From contig JAUJPC010000001.1 in the NCBI GenBank assembly GCA_030447305.1, positions 886,506 through 950,505 of the forward strand: a stretch of DNA of 64,000 bases, in the 5' to 3' direction. This stretch comes from Actinomycetota bacterium. GTDB taxonomy: Bacteria; Actinomycetota; CADDZG01; JAHWKV01. The notes beneath the pieces are model-generated. The model had not been told where the DNA came from, did not search any database, and saw only the letters and a list, made by a program, of their open reading frames with translations. Positions 27,541 through 35,141 of this stretch are shown in pieces (position 1 is the stretch's first letter; each line of letters opens with the position of its first letter). A program made the position numbers and the translations under genes.

Positions 27541-28280
27541 GACTCGATCTGCAGGCCGCGGAAGTGGGCTTTGAGCTTCTTTTGCTTGAGCTTGGGCGCA
27601 AGCTCTTTGAGGAGCAACCGTGTGATATGCCCGCGGCTGGCACCGAGGGAGCGGAAGGAGACCTTGCGAGCCTCCTCACCGAACCTGCGGTCGCGCTCCT
27701 GGGTGAGGCCCCGGCCCCAGTTCTTGAAGGCCTCAAGTGACACCTGCAGAGGCTCGACGTTAAATCTGTGGGCTGCTTTAACTTCAACCTCTCCGGCTGC
27801 CGCCTCAACCGCCTTGATCGCAGTCTCGGTGGAAACATCCGGACCGAGGTAACTCTGGGCCACGCGGATCCGGTCGTTCAGGCGTTCGAACTGGGCTCCC
27901 AGCACACCGGGCGCGTCCTGGAACTTGGGCACGTCCCAGAGACGTTCACTGATCCGCATCCACGAGTCGGTAGGGGAGCCGGCAAGCATCGCCCTAATCA
28001 CTCCGAGACTGGTCATTGCATCTGGCGACAGCTCGGCCCACCCGTTTCCAACAAACCAGTCCCCGGGATCGATACGAAACGCGTAGGACAGCAGCAGGAG
28101 CTCCTCCAGGGCGACGGACTTGCGCCGGCCCGTCTCGAATGCCTCAACCGTCACGACAGACCAGGCCAGTCCAACTTGCCGGGCGCGTTTGGCGAACTCT
28201 TCCCGAGTGAGGTCCCGTTCTTCGCGAACTGCCCTCACCCGATCGCCCAGCAACTGCCCCAGGCCCTTAGCCCCGTCCAT
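27537..28280 (-). CDS. XRE-family transcriptional regulator with unknown C-terminal domain
   Basis: A 247-residue protein. Residues about 8-70 form an XRE helix-turn-helix (RVRAVREERDLTREEFAKRA, ending in GDWF). The remaining 170 residues (QFERLNDRIRVAQSYLG through LLLKELAPKLKQKK) are helical and unlike common ligand-binding domains; they end with a Lys-rich segment. A TATGTT -10 box lies 6 nt before the ATG, indicating a leaderless mRNA. It is the first gene of a two-gene operon with the acidic protein at 26965. Confidence 0.75.
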   Translation of the reverse strand: MDGAKGLGQLLGDRVRAVREERDLTREEFAKRARQVGLAWSVVTVEAFETGRRKSVALEELLLLSYAFRIDPGDWFVGNGWAELSPDAMTSLGVIRAMLAGSPTDSWMRISERLWDVPKFQDAPGVLGAQFERLNDRIRVAQSYLGPDVSTETAIKAVEAAAGEVEVKAAHRFNVEPLQVSLEAFKNWGRGLTQERDRRFGEEARKVSFRSLGASRGHITRLLLKELAPKLKQKKLKAHFRGLQIES

Positions 28281-28286
28281 GCTAAG

Positions 28287-28292
28287 AACATA
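28287..28292 (-). promoter_or_regulatory. -10 box TATGTT of the XRE/acidic-protein operon
   Basis: On the minus strand TATGTT is followed by 6 nt and the ATG at 28280. No ribosome-binding site is present, so a leaderless transcript is likely. Confidence 0.55.
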
Positions 28293-28400
28293 CCAGTTAA
28301 GACCGGGTTTCGATCACCGTTCGAGGCTACATGGCAGTCTTCCATCGTGGCCAGAGTCGACTAGGATGAAGGACGGTCAAGGGAACTAGAGGGTGATGAC

Positions 28401-28739
28401 ATGGTCGACCTGGTCGACATCCACGACGACAACTTCATGGCAGAGATCATGGATTCCAAGCTCCCCGTGCTGGTCGACTGCTGGGCCGTCTGGTGCGGTC
28501 CGTGCAAGATGCTGGCTCCGGAGTTGCAGGCACTGGCAGAGGAGCAGGCCGGCCGCCTGAGGGTCGTAAAGCTGGACGTTGACGCCAACCCGGGCCTTTC
28601 CCAGCTATTCGGGGTTTCGATCCTTCCGACCATGGTTCTTTTTGTCGACGGCCTGGTGGAGACATCGGTGGTCGGGTACCGGCCCAAGGACTATATCCTC
28701 GAGCAGATAGGTCCCTTCCTGAAGACCCCCGACGACTAG
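28401..28739 (+). CDS. trxA: Thioredoxin
   Basis: A 112-residue cytoplasmic thiol-disulfide reductase. The active site WCGPC is at 31-35 and the cis-Pro loop reads ILPT. Length and fold are those of a classical thioredoxin with a short N-terminal extension. A GAGGG ribosome-binding site precedes the ATG. tatA follows 18 nt later, so they are probably co-transcribed. Confidence 0.92.
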   Translation: MVDLVDIHDDNFMAEIMDSKLPVLVDCWAVWCGPCKMLAPELQALAEEQAGRLRVVKLDVDANPGLSQLFGVSILPTMVLFVDGLVETSVVGYRPKDYILEQIGPFLKTPDD

Positions 28740-28757
28740 GCTTAGGAGAACGACGGC

Positions 28758-29003
28758 ATGGGGAACTTCGGTCCGGCGGAGATGCTGGTAATCGGGGTCT
28801 TCGCTCTGCTGGTCTTCGGGCCCCAAAAGCTGCCGGAGATGGCCCGTTCGCTGGGACGGGCCATCCGTGAGTTCAAAAAGGCGACGGGCGAGCTAACCCA
28901 GGAGCTGAAGATCGGACTGGACGACCCTTCGACTCCCGCGAAACCGGCCTCCAAGTCCTCCGGCCCCGACCAGCAAAAGGAGCTGCGGCCCGGCCCCCGC
29001 TGA
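28758..29003 (+). CDS. tatA: Sec-independent protein translocase TatA/E
   Basis: An 81-residue single-span membrane protein. An N-terminal helix (about 6-20) precedes the hallmark FGPQKLPE hinge, an amphipathic helix (MARSLGRAIREFKKA) and a polar tail. It oligomerises to let folded twin-arginine proteins pass. AGGAG precedes the ATG. In mycobacteria tatA is followed by tatC and helY; here a membrane protein and helY follow and tatC is not in the window. Confidence 0.92.
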   Translation: MGNFGPAEMLVIGVFALLVFGPQKLPEMARSLGRAIREFKKATGELTQELKIGLDDPSTPAKPASKSSGPDQQKELRPGPR

Positions 29004-29074
29004 TCGAGCTGTCACGCGCGTCCCACGACTGGTTCGACGGTGGGTCACCGAGGGTCGGATAGACTTTGCCCGCC

Positions 29075-29851
29075 ATGGCAAAGACGAAGCAGCCGCCGCC
29101 CCGCAAGACGGTGAAAGCCCGAGGCTCTCTGCCTGCCCCGAGGGTGGCTCCTCAGCGCGACACCACGCCGTGGCATCGCAAGACCAAGTTCCGAGTGCTG
29201 ATGGCAGTAGTGGGGCTTTTAGTGCTGGCTCTGGCGGTGAAGTTGGTCCTGGATGCAAGGCAGCGGGCAGATGACCGAAGGGCAGACGTCCGGGCTATCG
29301 AGCAGTTCGAACGCAAGGTTCAAGACCTGAACCTCGAGACCCAGCCGGTCTACCAGTCAATCGGTCAAGGGGCCGGCGCCTTCCTCGCCGGTACGCTGCC
29401 GGCGGCAGAGTTCCGAACCCAGGCGGAGGGATGGGTCCAAAGCTTTCGGGACCTGAACCGGGGCATTCGCGACATCCCCGTTCCGACGGACTTGGAACGG
29501 CTGCAAGAGGCCAAGGCCAGCTACGTCCAGGCGACCACGATCTACATCGATGCAGCGAAGATGTTCGTCGCGGCGGCCGACATCAGCGATCCCGCCGCGA
29601 GGGAGAGGGCCACCGTTCTGGCGCGCAACACGCTGATCCACGGTTCATCCGTCTCCGGAATGGGGGACCGCGCCATGACCCGGCTGAAGAACGAGTATGG
29701 CGTGAACGATCCGCCGGCGGAGCTTCCTGTCGCAGACCTACCCGAGGAGGAGATCTCTGTTCCGCCTCCGCCGCCTCCGGGGGCAGCGGAGCAGCCCGGC
29801 ACGGTCGCACCTCCGCCAGAAAGCGTTCCGTCACCCGCACCAGCCCCGTAG
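29075..29851 (+). CDS. Membrane-anchored protein with Pro-rich C-terminus
   Basis: A 258-residue protein of unknown function. A basic cytoplasmic N-terminus (about 1-42) leads to one transmembrane helix (about 45-65), a helical extracytoplasmic region (FERKVQDLNLETQPVYQSIG and onward to about 200) and a Pro/Ala-rich tail (PPPPPPG and ESVPSPAPAP). The ATG at 29075 lies 9 nt after a TAGACT box. It sits between tatA and helY, where tatC would be expected, but is not TatC: it has only one span. Confidence 0.7.
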   Translation: MAKTKQPPPRKTVKARGSLPAPRVAPQRDTTPWHRKTKFRVLMAVVGLLVLALAVKLVLDARQRADDRRADVRAIEQFERKVQDLNLETQPVYQSIGQGAGAFLAGTLPAAEFRTQAEGWVQSFRDLNRGIRDIPVPTDLERLQEAKASYVQATTIYIDAAKMFVAAADISDPAARERATVLARNTLIHGSSVSGMGDRAMTRLKNEYGVNDPPAELPVADLPEEEISVPPPPPPGAAEQPGTVAPPPESVPSPAPAP

Positions 29852-29923
29852 CGCTCAAGCCGGCCGGCTGAACAAACACTCGCGCCGTTGGACCAATGCC
29901 TGCATCCGCGTGATGCTTGAAGG

Positions 29924-32608
29924 ATGGCGAAAACTCTGACGGAGGCATTCGAGTCCACCTATCCCTTCGGCTTCGACGATTTTCAGCTCGAGGCGTGCGA
30001 GTCACTGGTTCGCGGCGAGTCCGTGCTCATCTCCGCCCCCACCGGGTCGGGGAAGACCGTGGTTGGTGAGTTTGCCGTCTGGCTGGCGCTTCAAGAGGGG
30101 GGAAAGGCTTTCTACACCACGCCGATGAAGGCCCTGTCCAACCAGAAGTTTACAGACCTGGTGTCGGTTCACGGTGCCGACAAGGTGGGCCTGCTAACAG
30201 GCGACAACTCCATCAATGCCCAGGCACCGATCGTTGTCATGACCACCGAAGTGCTGCGGAACATGATCTACGAGCGTTCCGACCTGCTGGTCGATCTTCG
30301 GTTTGTGATCCTCGACGAGGTGCACTACCTCCAGGATCGCTATCGAGGTGCGGTCTGGGAGGAGGTCATCATCCATCTCCCCCTGGACGTGAAGCTGGTG
30401 TCACTGTCGGCGACCCTGTCGAACGCCGAGGAGTTTGCCGACTGGCTGCAGACCATCAGAGGCGCCACCCGCACCATCATCGAGACCGAGAGACCGGTGG
30501 AGATCATCCACCACTACCTGGTGGACGGAGCGCTGTACCCGATGTTCGTTTGGGACGGCGACGAGCCGGCGCCGAATCCCCAGGTCCGCCTGCTGGAGAC
30601 GCGGTCCAACTGGGATCGTCCGGCCCGGGGCAAAGGACCGGGGCCGAGGAAGGGTCACCCGCAGAAGCGTCGGTTTCCGCGCCGCGCCGAGCTGGCCGAG
30701 CTGTTGGAGAGCGAGGAGAAACTTCCCGCGATCTACTTCATCTTCAGCCGTAAGGGCTGCGACGCTGCAGTGCAGCAGTGCCTGAGGTCGGGAGTGGCGT
30801 TGACCAACTCCAAGGAGCGCAGGCAGATCTGCGAGTTCGCCGAGGCCCGCACCTCCTATTTGGACCACAACGACCTGGACATCCTGGGTTACGGAGAGTG
30901 GCTCGAAGCACTGACGGCGGGGCTTGCGGCCCACCATGCCGGGCTGATCCCGGTGTTCAAGGAGACGGTGGAGGAGCTCTTCAAAGCCGGCCTTGTGAAG
31001 CTGGTCTTCGCAACCGAGACGCTGGCGCTGGGCATCAACATGCCGGCCAAGACCGTGCTGATAGAGAGCCTCAACAAGTTCACCGGGGAGCGCCACGAGA
31101 TCCTCACCCCGGCCCAGTTCACCCAGCTCACCGGCAGAGCCGGTCGCCGCGGCATTGACGTGGTGGGACACGCCGTCGTCCCCCAGCAGCCCGACATCCC
31201 GTTCCGCCAGATCGCGGGTCTGGCCCTGACTCGGACCTACCCGCTGATCTCGTCGTTCCAGCCCTCCTACAACATGGCTACCAACCTTGTTCGTAATTAT
31301 TCCCGGGAGGAGGCGGAGCACCTGCTGAACTCCTCGTTCGCCCAGTACCGGACGGACAAGGACGTGGTGGTGGTTGAGCAACTGGTAGACCGCAACGAAG
31401 CGTATCTGGCCTCCTACCGGGAGAAGATGAGCTGCGACAAGGGCGCCTTCGAGGACTACTGGCGGCTGCGGGAGACCTACCACCGCTTGAGCCAGTCGGC
31501 CAGGGCCCGGGAGGCCCAGAACGAGCGAAACCGGATTGAGCGGGCCCTGGCTTCGGTCGCCGCCGGCGAGGTCTGGGCGGTCCGTACCTCAAGAGTCAAC
31601 GGAAATGTTGTCATGGTGGCCACCGAGCCGACCCAGCGTGGCGGGACACGGGCGACCGCCCTGACCGACACGTCCCGCATTATCAAGGTCGGCGCCAACG
31701 AGCTTCGGGAGCCGCCCCAGCTGATGGGCCTGGTGAAGCTGGACAAGGAGTCCTGGGCCGGGCTGAGGGCGAAGGGGAGGTCGAGGCTCGATCATGCCCT
31801 TCGGCGCAAGATGGCGACTGCTCTGAAGGACTTCAACAGCAACGGCGGACGGGGCAAGCGTCCGTTGCTGGAGGAGGATGAGGACCTGGACCTGGCGCTG
31901 GCCCGGACTGCGATGCTTCAGCACCCGTGCCATACCTGTCCCGACCGGGATCGGCATGCGCAGTGGGCCGAACGGGCAACCCGGCTGGCCAAAGAGAACG
32001 AGAGCCTGCACAAAAAAGTGCTGTCGAAAACCGAGACACTGTCCCGTCGCTTCGAGCGCATCCTGGAGATCCTGGAGGAATACCACTATCTCGAAGGCTT
32101 CAACCTGACCGAGAAGGGCTGGTCGCTCGCCCGGATCTACAACGAAAACGACCTGCTGGTCACGGAGACCCTTACCAGAGGGTGGCTGAACGACCTGGAG
32201 CCGCCGGAGCTTGCGGCCGTCCTCAGCGTGTTCGTTTACGAAAGCCGGGGACCGGTGGAGGTCGCCGGACCACTTCCCACCTCTGCCAGCAAGAGGGTTT
32301 ACGGCAAGATAGCGCGGCTGGAGGAGAGGATGAGGCGCAGCGAGACCCGGGCCGGGTTGGAGATGATTCGTGGCACCGAAACCGGCTTCGCCCTGACCGC
32401 TTACCGGTGGTGCCTGGGGGACCCTCTGGAGGACGTGATCGACGAGGAGTCGAGCCCCGGAGACTTCATTCGCTCCACCAAGCAGACCATCGATCTTCTC
32501 CGGCAACTGCAGTCGGCGGCGGAGGACCAGGAGCTGCGCCGGCGGCTAAGTGATGCGGTGGAGGGGCTTAACCGGGGAGTGGTCGCTTACAGCGGCGTGG
32601 CCTGGTAA
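29924..32608 (+). CDS. helY: Ski2-like DEAD/DEAH-box RNA helicase HelY
   Basis: An 894-residue superfamily 2 helicase. Walker A is APTGSGKT (38-45), motif Ia TTPMKALSNQKF, Walker B DEVH (about 131-134) and motif III LSATLSN. Motif V is ETLALGINMPA, and motif VI is QLTGRAGRRGID. A large C-terminal region with a Cys pair (HPCHTCPD) resembles the Mtr4/Ski2 arch and DSHCT parts. HelY proteins are actinobacterial RNA helicases of the exosome-helicase group; their cellular role is poorly defined. Location after tatA is conserved with mycobacteria. Confidence 0.92.
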   Translation: MAKTLTEAFESTYPFGFDDFQLEACESLVRGESVLISAPTGSGKTVVGEFAVWLALQEGGKAFYTTPMKALSNQKFTDLVSVHGADKVGLLTGDNSINAQAPIVVMTTEVLRNMIYERSDLLVDLRFVILDEVHYLQDRYRGAVWEEVIIHLPLDVKLVSLSATLSNAEEFADWLQTIRGATRTIIETERPVEIIHHYLVDGALYPMFVWDGDEPAPNPQVRLLETRSNWDRPARGKGPGPRKGHPQKRRFPRRAELAELLESEEKLPAIYFIFSRKGCDAAVQQCLRSGVALTNSKERRQICEFAEARTSYLDHNDLDILGYGEWLEALTAGLAAHHAGLIPVFKETVEELFKAGLVKLVFATETLALGINMPAKTVLIESLNKFTGERHEILTPAQFTQLTGRAGRRGIDVVGHAVVPQQPDIPFRQIAGLALTRTYPLISSFQPSYNMATNLVRNYSREEAEHLLNSSFAQYRTDKDVVVVEQLVDRNEAYLASYREKMSCDKGAFEDYWRLRETYHRLSQSARAREAQNERNRIERALASVAAGEVWAVRTSRVNGNVVMVATEPTQRGGTRATALTDTSRIIKVGANELREPPQLMGLVKLDKESWAGLRAKGRSRLDHALRRKMATALKDFNSNGGRGKRPLLEEDEDLDLALARTAMLQHPCHTCPDRDRHAQWAERATRLAKENESLHKKVLSKTETLSRRFERILEILEEYHYLEGFNLTEKGWSLARIYNENDLLVTETLTRGWLNDLEPPELAAVLSVFVYESRGPVEVAGPLPTSASKRVYGKIARLEERMRRSETRAGLEMIRGTETGFALTAYRWCLGDPLEDVIDEESSPGDFIRSTKQTIDLLRQLQSAAEDQELRRRLSDAVEGLNRGVVAYSGVAW

Positions 32609-32631
32609 CGACAGGTAGGACAATTCCCCCA

Positions 32632-33549
32632 ATGACCTCCCCGTACGGCAAGGCAACCCTGATTGTCGGCTTGACCCCAGCCGGCAAGCCATTTTTGAGC
32701 TGGGACGAAATCCACGGGCTGCTGAACAACACCGAGCTCGAGTACGAGATCCAGATGGCAGCCCGGCCCGGCGACTGCACGACGCTCGCCAGAGATGCGG
32801 TGGAGAAGGGGAGCGGATACCTCGTCTGGGTCGGCGACGACTGGACCCTCCACGAGGTGGTCAACGGGATCATGGGGGAGAGTGGTCCTCTCAACCCCGA
32901 TCTGGTGATGGCCGGAATCCCCGGCGACTCCGGAAGCGACTTCCTCAAGACAATGGGGTTGAACAACAAGCCCGCCGACGCCATCAAGCACCTTTCCGGC
33001 GAGGCGTTCTTCGGCATCGACGTCGGCCGGATTACCTGGGCAGAGCCGGCGGAGCCCGGCTTCAGCTACTTCATCAACATGGCGGAGGCCGGCCTGTCCG
33101 GCGACATGGCACGGCGGCGACAGAGGCTTCCCCGGTGGATGGGACGGGCGGCCGCACTGGCTGCCTTCTGGGGGAGCCTGGCCCGATTTCGGATCCCACA
33201 GGGTGCGGTGAAGCTCGACCGGAGGTCCTACGGTGGTCCCCTGGTCAACGTGGTGGTCGCCAACGGTCAGTTCATCCGCGGGGGCGTCCGCCTTGCACTG
33301 AAGGCGCATCCGGGAGACGGGAAGCTGGACGTACTGATCCAGAAAGGCAACAAGCGGGACTTCGTGGAGACCATGACCCTGTCGCTGAAGGGCGAGCACC
33401 TGCCGTCACCGAAGATCAAGGAGTATCTTGCCTCACGGGTGGAGGTGTCGGCCAGGACTCCCATGCCGGTGGAGGTGGACGGCCGTCTGGGCGGAAAGAC
33501 GCCCGCAATCTTCGAGGTTGTCCCGCAGGCCTTCCGGCTGAAGATTTAG
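32632..33549 (+). CDS. Diacylglycerol/sphingosine-kinase-like protein with altered nucleotide site
   Basis: A 305-residue protein with the two-domain lipid-kinase (DAGK_cat, YegS-like) layout: TLHEVVNGIMG near residue 80, GSDFLKTMG near 108, FSYFINMAEAGLSGDMA, then a C-terminal beta domain ending VEVDGRLGG. The catalytic GGDGT motif is replaced by GDDWT (68-72) and the usual GTxNDFA by GSGSDFL. The lipid-binding half is well kept. It may therefore be a divergent kinase or an inactive homologue. A GACAAT box 7 nt before the ATG suggests a leaderless start. Confidence 0.75.
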   Translation: MTSPYGKATLIVGLTPAGKPFLSWDEIHGLLNNTELEYEIQMAARPGDCTTLARDAVEKGSGYLVWVGDDWTLHEVVNGIMGESGPLNPDLVMAGIPGDSGSDFLKTMGLNNKPADAIKHLSGEAFFGIDVGRITWAEPAEPGFSYFINMAEAGLSGDMARRRQRLPRWMGRAAALAAFWGSLARFRIPQGAVKLDRRSYGGPLVNVVVANGQFIRGGVRLALKAHPGDGKLDVLIQKGNKRDFVETMTLSLKGEHLPSPKIKEYLASRVEVSARTPMPVEVDGRLGGKTPAIFEVVPQAFRLKI

Positions 33550-33552
33550 ATC

Positions 33553-33795
33553 GTGAGCGAGCGGCTGGCGAAAGAGATCGAAGAAGTTTTCCGGAACGTC
33601 CGACTCGGCGATGGAATCTCGCTCCAGCAGGCCCAGGCGCTCGACCACCTGATCGCTCAATTTCTGACCTTCATTGCCGAGTCGAACGACGGGGACTACG
33701 ACACTCTGGTGGCAGCGATGGCCCTGGAGACCTTCTGGTATCAGTTCCTGGAGCCGCCGGCAGCGGATAGGGGTTCGGCGAGGTTAGAGAAGTAG
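33553..33795 (+). CDS. Small helical protein of unknown function
   Basis: An 80-residue protein starting at a GTG 3 nt after the lipid-kinase-like gene, so it belongs to that operon. It is predominantly helical (RLAKEIEEVFRNVRLGDG, ALDHLIAQFLTFIAES) and acidic, with no known motif. Its last 12 nt overlap a convergent gene. Confidence 0.6.
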   Translation: MSERLAKEIEEVFRNVRLGDGISLQQAQALDHLIAQFLTFIAESNDGDYDTLVAAMALETFWYQFLEPPAADRGSARLEK

Positions 33796-34080
33796 GTCGA
33801 CCAGGCCGCGCCCTATTGTGTATGCGCCGACGATCAAAAGGATCACCGCGACCAGGACCAGAGGACCAACCCACCAGTCGGTGCCCCGTTGAAGCGGCGT
33901 GGGATCGTCGGTGGTGCGATAGACGGCGAGGGTAGTGCCATCCGGACTGCGAAGCATGGCATGCTGGGCTCCGTCGGCTTCAAGGTCCGAGGCGGCAACG
34001 AGCAGGTCTGTTACCTCCTCCTCAGTGAGGCGAACCGTTACCTCGCTCAGCGCACGGCCGCGATCGTCGGTGATCTCCAT
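33784..34080 (-). CDS. Small protein with C-terminal transmembrane anchor
   Basis: A 98-residue protein. The N-terminal two thirds are soluble and acidic (LTEEEVTDLLVAASDLEADG); a helix at about 70-92 (VGPLVLVAVILLIVGAYTIG) anchors it in the membrane with the bulk in the cytoplasm. Function unknown. It lies 11 nt downstream of the tetR gene on the same strand and is probably co-transcribed with it. Confidence 0.6.
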   Translation of the reverse strand: MEITDDRGRALSEVTVRLTEEEVTDLLVAASDLEADGAQHAMLRSPDGTTLAVYRTTDDPTPLQRGTDWWVGPLVLVAVILLIVGAYTIGRGLVDLLL

Positions 34081-34091
34081 GGATGTATGTA

Positions 34092-34748
34092 TCAGTCGTT
34101 CCCAAAGATCGGTGCTAAGAACGGACCCATGGCTCCTGCCATCTGGAACAGCGCCTCAGCACGCGAGTTATCGTGGTCAAGGTGGGAGAGCAGGTCCACT
34201 CCGAGGTAGAGGGCCACAACGGCAAAGGCGAGAGTTCGGGGGTTCACCGCACTCTCGAAGATCGATCCGGCCAGCAGGTCACCGATCACGCCTTCGGTGA
34301 ACGCAATCCAGGGCTCCATCCTGGCTACCACCTCGGGTCCGAGGTCCGGCCGGGAAAGACTGCCCGCAACCATCTCCGAGATTACGGTGATGTGCCCGGA
34401 GCCGAGGTCCTCCCGGTAAAGGCGCGTGGCAGTCTGGATCTTCTCGTCGACGCTGAGGGCTTCGCCCATCGAGTCACGGTAGCGGCTCATCCGTTCGGCG
34501 CTGGTCTTGTCCAAAGTGGCTAGAAGCAGGTCGTTCAGTGTGCCGAAGTGGTAGAAGATCAACGCCTGGTTGAAGCCGCCTCGCCTGGCGATCGCCCGAG
34601 CGCTGGTACCGGCAAACCCCTCCTCCTTCAGCGTTGCAAACGCTGCTTCGATAATCCGGTCCTTGGTCGACGACCGTAAATCGTCGTCCTCGCGCACCAC
34701 CTTCAACATCGCTGAAGCCCTATCCTTGCCCACTGCCTCTCCCCTCAT
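34092..34748 (-). CDS. TetR/AcrR family transcriptional regulator
   Basis: About 218 residues from the ATG at 34748. The N-terminal HTH is clear: DRIIEAAFATLKEEGFAGTS, IARRGGFNQALIFYHFGTLN, followed by LLLATLDK. The C-terminal ligand-binding half is unremarkable and its effector cannot be inferred. Start choice is uncertain: 34748 or 34709 (MLKVVRED) are both in frame, while the open frame to 34823 adds unlike sequence. It is divergent from the DUF4193 gene and may control itself together with the small membrane protein downstream. Confidence 0.85.
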   Translation of the reverse strand: MRGEAVGKDRASAMLKVVREDDDLRSSTKDRIIEAAFATLKEEGFAGTSARAIARRGGFNQALIFYHFGTLNDLLLATLDKTSAERMSRYRDSMGEALSVDEKIQTATRLYREDLGSGHITVISEMVAGSLSRPDLGPEVVARMEPWIAFTEGVIGDLLAGSIFESAVNPRTLAFAVVALYLGVDLLSHLDHDNSRAEALFQMAGAMGPFLAPIFGND

Positions 34749-34838
34749 CAAACCTTGGGACCCCCCAGGAGCCCGTAGTTTGCACATTCCCCCCAATGGC
34801 CCATAATCCCTCTCGATCAACATAGAGCGAGGGCGGTT

Positions 34839-35141
34839 ATGAGCGTAAACGAAATCGAAGAGCCGAGCGAAGACGAAACGGAAGACGAAGAGGACGTTCC
34901 CTTAGCCGCGGAAGACGAAGCAAGCTTTGACGAGTTCCTGACGAAAGCCAAGGAGACCACCGATCCGGAAGAGGAAGAGGAGTCACTTTTAGACCTGACC
35001 CGTGAGGAGCGCCTCGAGTCTCTTTCCATCCGAGCCGCGCCGAAGCAGCCGAATGAATTTGTATGCACCTCCTGCCGGCTGGTCAAACATGAGAGTCAGC
35101 TAGCCGATGCCAAGCGTGAACTCTGTCGCGACTGCGTATAG
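34839..35141 (+). CDS. DUF4193 family zinc-ribbon protein
   Basis: A 100-residue protein typical of actinobacteria. An acidic, disordered N-terminus (DETEDEEDVP and TDPEEEEESLLD) leads to the conserved C-terminal ribbon: PNEFVCTSCRLVKHESQLA and a closing CRDC, that is CxxC...CxxC. Function is not established; such small acidic zinc proteins are suspected to touch the transcription or translation machinery. GAGGG lies before the ATG. Its end overlaps lnt by 35 nt. Confidence 0.85.
   Translation: MSVNEIEEPSEDETEDEEDVPLAAEDEASFDEFLTKAKETTDPEEEEESLLDLTREERLESLSIRAAPKQPNEFVCTSCRLVKHESQLADAKRELCRDCV

Noticed and set aside
26965-28280. XRE/ImmA-type phage regulator pair
   Set aside because: The partner has no HExxH zinc-protease motif.
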